From Leptobrachium leishanense (taxonomy: Eukaryota > Chordata > Amphibia > Anura > Megophryidae), in assembly GCA_009667805.1 (NCBI GenBank), contig CM019065.1, positions 17,062,952 to 17,126,951 on the forward strand: a stretch of 64,000 bases of DNA, given 5' to 3'. The notes beneath the pieces are model-generated. The model did no database searches and was not told where the DNA came from. It worked only from the letters and a program-made list of their open reading frames with translations. Made by a program: the position numbers and the translations under genes. This document shows, one piece after another, positions 57,855-64,000 of the stretch. Each line of letters starts with the position of its first letter. Within the stretch, counting starts at the first letter, position 1.

Positions 57855-60800
57855 ATGGCGTTCCCCTCCACTCCGCCCATGATTCCTGAATGCCATATTT
57901 TGTCCCAGAATGTTAAGGGACTAAATTCCCCTACGAAGAGGAGATTGGTCCTCCGAGAATTAAAACGCGCACAATGTCAGATAGCATTCCTGCAGGAAAC
58001 GCATTTTGCCCTGGCACGCCAGTTCAGTCTCACAGACCGCACCTTCCCACGCTCCTTTTTCGCTTCCAGCACCGGTAAACGCCGGGGGGTTGCGATTTTA
58101 CTACATAAATCATGCCAGTTGACGGTTCAACATGTGGATAGAGATGATGAGGGCAGGTATATCCTAATTAGGGGGATGATTAATAATGTGGCTATCTCTT
58201 TGCTGAATGTTTATGCCCCCAACACCCCGGAAGATTCTTTCTGGGCCCATCTTACGACGCTCCTGCAGCTGACGGAAGGTTCCTTTCTGGTCATGGGGGG
58301 GACTTTAACGCGGCCCCAGCGCCAGCAATTGACAGGAAATCAGGTGCGTTAGGTGCCAGACTTACGGCGTCTCCTCAGGATGCGATGCTAGCTCGGTTTA
58401 TACACGACGCGCAGCTGCTCGACATTTGGCGACTCCATCACCCAGGAGACCACGATTTCTCCTTTTATTCTCACCCCCACTCCTCATACTCAAGGATAGA
58501 CCTGTTCTTGTTGCCAACCAGGACGATCCCATTGACTACCCGCTCGGCGATAGGCTCCATTAGTTGGTCTGACCATGCGCCCGTGTCTGTATGGGTGAAA
58601 CTGCCGGGAACTCGCTCGGGTTGGTCCTGGCGCCTCAACTCTTCCATCTTACAATCGGCTGCAGTGCTGGAAGAAGTGTCTGCCCACCTGGACAGATACT
58701 TTGAGGAGAATGACCTAGACGATATTGGTCCTGACTCCTTGTGGCTGGCCCATAAGGCGGTCATACGAGGTCACCTGATTCAGATTGGTAGCAGGCTGAA
58801 GAGGGAGAGGATGCGTCTGCTGGTGGAACTTCAGGAGAGGTTAGCTGACCGGGAAACAGCGCACAAGTCCTCTCACTCTCAGGCTTATTTTGATGCCCTG
58901 GCAACTGTACGCCGGGAACTCCGGTCTGCCCTACTGACGGATGTGGCCCGGTCATTAGCCTGGACCAGGCGGACCTTTTATGAATATTCTAACAAGGCAC
59001 ATACCATGTTAGCGCGCAAATTGAGGAACCAAACTAGATCCAAATTGGTGACCTCGGCCCATACGCCCCAGGGTTCGATCACTACTATCCCCAGCGAGGT
59101 AAACCAGATTTTTACTGCGTACTTTAAGCAATTATATAATCACTCCCCGGATCATTCCCTCCGAAACCCGGAACATGTGCGGGAGGTGCAGGAATTCCTG
59201 GCCACGTGGAAAGGCCCGGAGCTCCCCCCCCTCTTGCTGGAGGGGTTGGGGTCAGAAGTCTCAGAGGCCGAGGTGGCATCAGTGATTAAACAAATGAAAC
59301 CCCATAAGGCCCCGGGCCCGGACGGGTTTACGGCTTTTTATTATAAAAAATTCTCTCCCCACTTGAGCAAATATCTAGTTAAACTATATAATGGAATTTT
59401 GGAGGGACGACCGGTGCCTCCGGATTTCCTCCGATCCGATGTGATTTTGATTCCTAAAGAGGGCAAAGATCCTTCCTTCCCCCACAATAATAGACCGATC
59501 TCTTTATTGAATGTTGATTATAAGATATTTACGAAAATCCTGGCCAACAGACTGGGAGCACTCCTCCCCTCCATTATTCACCCGGACCAGGTAGGGTTCA
59601 TTCACACGAGGCAGGCATACGAAAATACAAGGAGAAACGTGGTCCTGATCGAGAGAGCTCGCGCGACGGGGACGCCTTCTCTGCTCCTCTCTCTGGACGC
59701 GGAGAAGGCGTTCGATAGGGTGGGCTGGCCTTACTTATTTCACCTACTGGAGCAATGGGGATTTCCCCCTGGCTTTTGCGCTGCTATCCGGGTCCTGTAT
59801 AATTCCCCCCTTACGAAAATAATCACCACGGGGGCCTCCCCGGAATCTTTCACCATAGGTAATGGAACGCGACAGGGTTGCCCCCTGTCACCCATGCTCT
59901 TCGCTCTAGCCCTTGAGCCCCTACTGGATAAATTACGATCCTCCACGTCTATCACGGGTTTACAGATAGGTGGGGAGGAATTCCTGGTGTCAGCATATGC
60001 GGACGACCTTCTCCTGACCATCACGGACCCGGTCCATTCTGTGCCCCATTTGCTCTCCCTTCTTCGGGATTTCTCGGAAATTTCCGGGTTTAAGATCAAT
60101 ATAGATAAATCTCGCGCATTGCCGATAGGCATACCGAAACCGGAGGTCGACCGGTTGCGTCTCCTCATGGGATTTCACTTCTCCACCTCTTCTCTCACAT
60201 ATCTGGGAGTGAAGCTGACCAGCGATCCCGCAGCGATGATTAGAGCTAACTATGATGTACTGATCCAACGTCTTATAGCTGATATGGACACTTGGGATGC
60301 CTTTAATGTCTCCTGGGTGGGTCGTATTGCTAGCGTAAAAATGAATCTACTCCCCCGAATCCTGTACTTGTTCCAAACCCTCCCAGTGCCTGTCCCTCCA
60401 GCCTCGTTGGCGCATCTACAGTCCCATGTGGACCGGTTCATCTGGCATAATAAACGACGTAGGGTGACTAGAAGAGTGTTACATAGACCGAGGGCGGTGG
60501 GAGGTTTGGGAGTTCCGAGTTTGTTACAATATTATCATGCTGCCCAACTAGCACAGTTTGTTACCTTTCATGCACCACCTGGTACGCACCGTTGGGCGGA
60601 CTTAGAGTCGCATCTCTTTGCTCCTGACTTGCCGCAATTCTATTTTTGGCTACCCAAAACCTATCGCCCAATCCTTCGCTCCACCTGCACTGCCACCATT
60701 AACTCTCTCCAAATTTGGGACACTGTGAACCGTCGCTTCACTTTTGCCAAAGCACATTCAGCTATGATGCCCTTTCTCCGCAACCGAAAGTTTCAACCGG

Positions 60801-61675
60801 GCCTATGCCCTCGCCCTATTGCGAATCTGGAGGACTTGGGCCTTCAGAGGATCCACCACCTTTACTCAGCGGGTGCACCGCTTCAGTTTGAGAACATCCG
60901 ACATAGAGGTCCGGTTGGACCAGCGGACTTCTTTCGCTACCTGCAGGTCATGGACTATGCGCGGACGCCTGAAGTCCGTACGGCCGCCACGTCTTCCTTG
61001 ACGGCGTTTGAGGCTCGCTGTAATGACGCTCGCATCACGAAATCAATTATATCCTCGCTTTATGTCTCCCTCTGTTCAGGCTCTCCAATATGGGGGGACC
61101 CAACTTATGTTGCACGCTGGGAGCGAGATGTGGGGGATGCCCTGCCCAGTGAAGAATGGGAGGATATTTGGGACAATGTGGCACACTGCTCCATCAATGT
61201 GGCCCATCAGGAACAGGCTTACAAGATGCTGTTTTGCTGGTATGTTACCCCCTCACAGCTTTCTCACATGGACGGGTCTTCCTCTGACTTATGCTGGAGA
61301 GGTTGCGGCGCTAAGGGCTCGTTTTACCACATGTGGTGGACATGCCCCCTGATCCGACGCTTTTGGCTTCAGATTCATGCTCTCATCCAAGAGGTCCTGC
61401 AGTGTGGAGTGGCTCTCGACCCATGGACATTCCTTCTTCACCGCACCCAGGACGCTCTATCGAGACCGGAGAATAAGCTGTTGCATAAAATGGTATTGGC
61501 GGCTAGAAGAGCGGTGGCCCAAGGCTGGAGATCTGTGTCCCTTCCGTCTATGGCGCAGGTGTACCTTCGGATTAGAGATAATATGGACATGGATCGTTTA
61601 TCGGCTCTTGTACATGATACCATGCCCCAACATAGTAAGATTTGGGACCCCTGGTTGGAGTTTGATGTGGGTTAA
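57855..61675 (+). pseudogene. L1 ORF2 protein (APE endonuclease, reverse transcriptase), one frameshift
   Basis: Frame 1 runs 57855-58301: APE endonuclease with LSQNVKGLNSP, LQETHF and LLNVYAPN. The G-run at 58295-58301 has 7 G; one more would read MGGDFNAAP and join directly to the second frame, open from 58301 to the TAA at 61675 with no other stop. That part carries SRIDLF and SWSDHAPV (end of the endonuclease), KAPGPDG (~59307), LDAEKAFDR (~59694), [11 protein letters not shown] (~59861), catalytic YADD (~59997) and a C-terminal Cys/His knuckle CWRGCGAKGSFYHMWWTC (~61290). Total about 1,270 residues, normal for L1. Annotated as broken because of one base; this could also be a sequencing error. 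Confidence 0.9.
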
Positions 61676-62001
61676 GAGCTGGACTGTTTGTTTTTCTGGC
61701 GGGTTATGATACCTGGGTTTTGTACTCCTTTGGGGCGGCACCCTATCTCCTTCCCCCTCCTCCCCTCCCTATGAGGTCTCTTCCTCTCTCTTTTTCCTCC
61801 ATGTTTGTGTTTCTTTGATCTTTTTCTTCTTTCTTCTTTTACACCCTCTTCGGGGTCCCTCCCCTGCGGTCTTTTGGCAGGGGCTCCTCAGGGCTAACCA
61901 GTAGCAATCTCTAAAATTGTGTTTTTGTGATAAGATGCCCTTTTTGTCTTTGAAAAATGGAAAATAAAGAATTATAAAAAAAAAAAAAAAAAGTCAGAGA
62001 A

Positions 62002-63055
62002 AACTCTCAGAGCTCAGAGAGAGAGGATCCTGTTTTAAAGCATACAGCCGCGCCTGGTGTCTTTACTACAAACTACGCTACACTCCACACTCACCCTCAG
62101 AAGGCAGAGAGCAGCCTTCTGGAGATTCCTAACGGCTCCAGGGCAGAGGAACAGAAGCAGGCAGGTCAAGCCGCTCAAGGCGCTGAGGACAGCGCTCCCA
62201 GTAGCCGGGCTGACCGCAGCGAAGGGGTGTCTGGAGAGCCAGGACAGACGGAAGGGAACGGTTCCTTCACACACAGTATATAGAAAACAGGATTTCGTAA
62301 TGCGAGAAACGCGCAGCGGTAAAAAAGAAAGTTTAACCCCTTTGTTATTGGAGTGTAAGTCCCGTGCAGGTTATGTCCCAAAAAGTGTGTGTGTATGAGC
62401 TCAGGTACCCGGGTACTATATTCGACTGGCCAGTGAATGGATTTAGTAAATCTTCGACTAGTCACGTTGGGGCCCTGTAGATTTAAGCAATACTGCAGCG
62501 TGCTTCGTTAAACTTTGACTGTGGGCTGGAAGGCCTCTCACCCATCCGCCAGACAATTTGTTCCGCTGCCCGATCAAGGATGTCTCTCCGCTTGATTATA
62601 CTGGAACTCTGTGCCACCGGATCCGCTTCTCCTGCTTGTCTGTCTTCTACAAGATCTACGGCCTACCGCCTGCACTCCCAGTGGATCATCGCGGTCTCCT
62701 TACTCGGGGTCCAATCTGGAACTGTGTGTCTGCGCAAACCTCTCAGCGGTGGATTACTAGGTCTCTGGCAAGTCACTGTATCGATCCCCAGTGTCCGCAA
62801 GGCAGCGCCTGTTCTCCGGCCTGGTAACAATCGCTCACAGTCTCACGTGCGTCTTACTCTGTTCACCGCTCGGCTCACACTGACTCTCCTCCAAACGAGG
62901 GTGCGGATGTCCTTTCCTCTTTCCCCCACCCACTTCCTGTCTCCGCCGCAAAGCATGATGGAAAACGTAGTCTCATTGTGTCCAGTATACTTTACATTGC
63001 GCTTGTCTCCCTCTGGTGGCCAAATCCGAGTAATACAGCAACAGAGTTTTTAAAC
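62002..63055. other. no gene recognised; flank of the L1 insertion
   Basis: Continues the sequence interrupted by the L1 (CTCTCAGAGCTCAGAG repeats at 62003). Open frames at 62057-62398 and 62580-63053 show no known domain. The GC-rich stretch near 62090-62270 could be retroelement leader sequence. Confidence 0.35.
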
Positions 63056-63064
63056 AGCGCTACA

Positions 63065-63238
63065 CATATTACATAGTTGGTGCTAACTTAACCAGAGCTG
63101 TTGTAAACTTAAAACCTCCATAGGCTATAATGGCTCTGGGAAGTTTACAACCGCTCTGGTTAAGTTAGCACCAACTATGTAATATGGATTTTAGTTTACA
63201 ACTGCTCTGGTTAAGTTAGTACCAAGTATGTAATATGG
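63065..63238. mobile_element. palindromic MITE with an additional third arm
   Basis: Complete hairpin 63065-63186 (CATATTACATAGTTGGTG mirrored at CACCAACTATGTAATATG), followed by one more arm 63193-63238 ending ACCAAGTATGTAATATGG. Confidence 0.8.
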
Positions 63239-63346
63239 CAAGCAACCCTGAAAGGCAAGAGCGAAGTGATCCAGTTCAAAATGGGCGGTTAATTATCAAG
63301 ACCTGGCAGAGCCCGCACAGGTCTTCTGGCTCCTCGATCTGGTCGC

Positions 63347-64000
63347 TAGGGATGAGCTGTTCGGTTCGATCTGTTCGTAGTTCGCATCGAACATCAGCCG
63401 TTCGGATGTTCGCGAACTCCGAACATTTCCGCGTGTTCGGTTCGAGTTCGCCCACAATGCACCACAATGAACCACAATGCACTTTTCCACTGGCCTGAAG
63501 CTTGTAATTGGCTACAGCCTTGCATCTGACCACAGGTCAGGTGCAAGACTATGCCAATCACGGCTCAGAGTCCTGATTGGGCAACTTTTGCCCAATCATG
63601 GGCTCACAGAGCTAAGTCCCGTAGCACACTATATAAGGCGTCCCTCGCAGCCCCAGCACGTGTTTTTTGAGAGGAGATTGTTCTGTTAGTGTGTGTTCTC
63701 ACTGCCAGCAGCTATTGGGGGGTCTCACTTCTACAGATATCTGGGAATTGTTGTAATCTGTGTGTTCTCACTGCCAGCAGCTATTGTGGGGGTCTCACTT
63801 CTACAAGATATCTGGAAATTGTTGTAATCTGTGTGTTCTCACTGCCAGCAGCTATTGGAGGGGGTCTCACTTCTACAAGATATCTGGGAATTGTAATCTG
63901 TGTGTTCTCACTGCCAGCATCTTTTGGGGGGTCTCACTTTTAGCAGATATCTGGGAATTGTAATCTGTGTCTTGTCACTGGCACCCATCAGGGGGTCTCA
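63347..64000 (+). mobile_element. hAT element of the TAGGGATG family, copy D, left part only
   Basis: Starts TAGGGATGAGCTGTTCGG and follows copy C closely: GTTCGC-rich end, promoter (CCAAT pair 63573-63595, TATATAAGG 63630-63638), then 71-bp tandem repeats from about 63690 to the window edge. The rest is outside the window. Confidence 0.85.
63573..63638 (+). promoter_or_regulatory. predicted hAT promoter, copy D
   Basis: Inverted CCAAT pair at 63573-63595, with one changed base between the boxes, and TATATAAGG at 63630-63638. Same spacing as copies A and C. Confidence 0.6.

Larger units (their letters stand above)
56239..61991 (+). mobile_element. full-length L1-clade LINE, copy B, nearly intact
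   Basis: Flanked by a 14-bp target duplication AAAAAGTCAGAGAA (56225-56238 and 61988-62001). Starts GGGGGCGGAGTC, has a leader of about 133 bp, ORF1, a 490-bp spacer, ORF2, a T/C-rich 3' UTR and an AATAAAG signal at about 61963 before the A-tail. Only one lesion is visible in ORF2. Confidence 0.95.
54210..63064. mobile_element. candidate large element with ends TGTAGCGCT and AGCGCTACA
   Basis: The 9-bp ends are perfectly inverted and start TG/end CA as LTR elements do. CATA flanks both sides (54206-54209, 63065-63068), and both sides abut copies of the same MITE. Inside are the minus-strand LINE, the full-length L1 and flanking non-coding sequence (54216-54590, 56011-56238, 62002-63055). No integrase or gag is recognised. 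Boundaries are a hypothesis. Confidence 0.35.

Noticed and set aside
62057..63053. Open frames of 113 and 157 codons after the L1
   Set aside because: No known motif; GC-rich composition allows them by chance.

Overview
This window looks like repeat-dense vertebrate DNA, most likely from an amphibian (a frog is my best guess). I reach that from the combination of Penelope-like elements with GIY-YIG endonucleases, L1 and CR1/L2-type LINEs, BED-type hAT transposons, Tc1 transposons and many minisatellites. I see no convincing host gene, no tRNA or rRNA gene, no CRISPR and nothing bacterial. Nearly every coding region belongs to a mobile element, and nearly all are broken.

Layout. 1-1740: end of a Penelope-like element (PLE) with a hammerhead-like core. 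2155-2890: 55-bp satellite. 3806-4193: short hAT element. 4621-9886: a hAT element (ends TAGGGATG, perfect 8-bp target duplication) filled with a second PLE, itself cut by a TTAA element. 10590-22204: one 30-bp minisatellite split by a hAT element (10966-11946) and by a 9.3-kb hAT (12652-21928); the latter carries a transposase pseudogene and a nested L1. 23597-25410: non-autonomous elements and a Tc1 scrap. 26795-31215: a five-level nest around a giant inverted repeat with a hammerhead-like core in its loop. 33780-39830: another 30-bp minisatellite split by a hAT (34214-37674, containing Tc1 and a TTAA element) and by a CR1/L2/Rex-type LINE. 40503-43992: hAT copy with the most complete transposase. 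44160-48721: long-terminal-inverted-repeat element enclosing a PLE N-terminus. 48746-49981: nested TTAA elements. 52340-53990: telomere-like tract with insertions. 54595-56010: L2-type LINE on the minus strand. 56239-61991: nearly intact full-length L1. 63347-64000: start of one more copy of the TAGGGATG hAT family.

The elements relate by nesting rather than by pathway. Many boundaries are fixed by target-site duplications (8 bp for hAT, TTAA, TA for Tc1, 14 bp for L1), so the order of insertion can often be read directly. The observations most worth following are four hammerhead-like cores that share one non-canonical adenine, the giant hairpin around one of them, the L1 whose ORF2 is broken only at a G-run, the conserved hAT promoter, and satellites that sit inside hAT elements.
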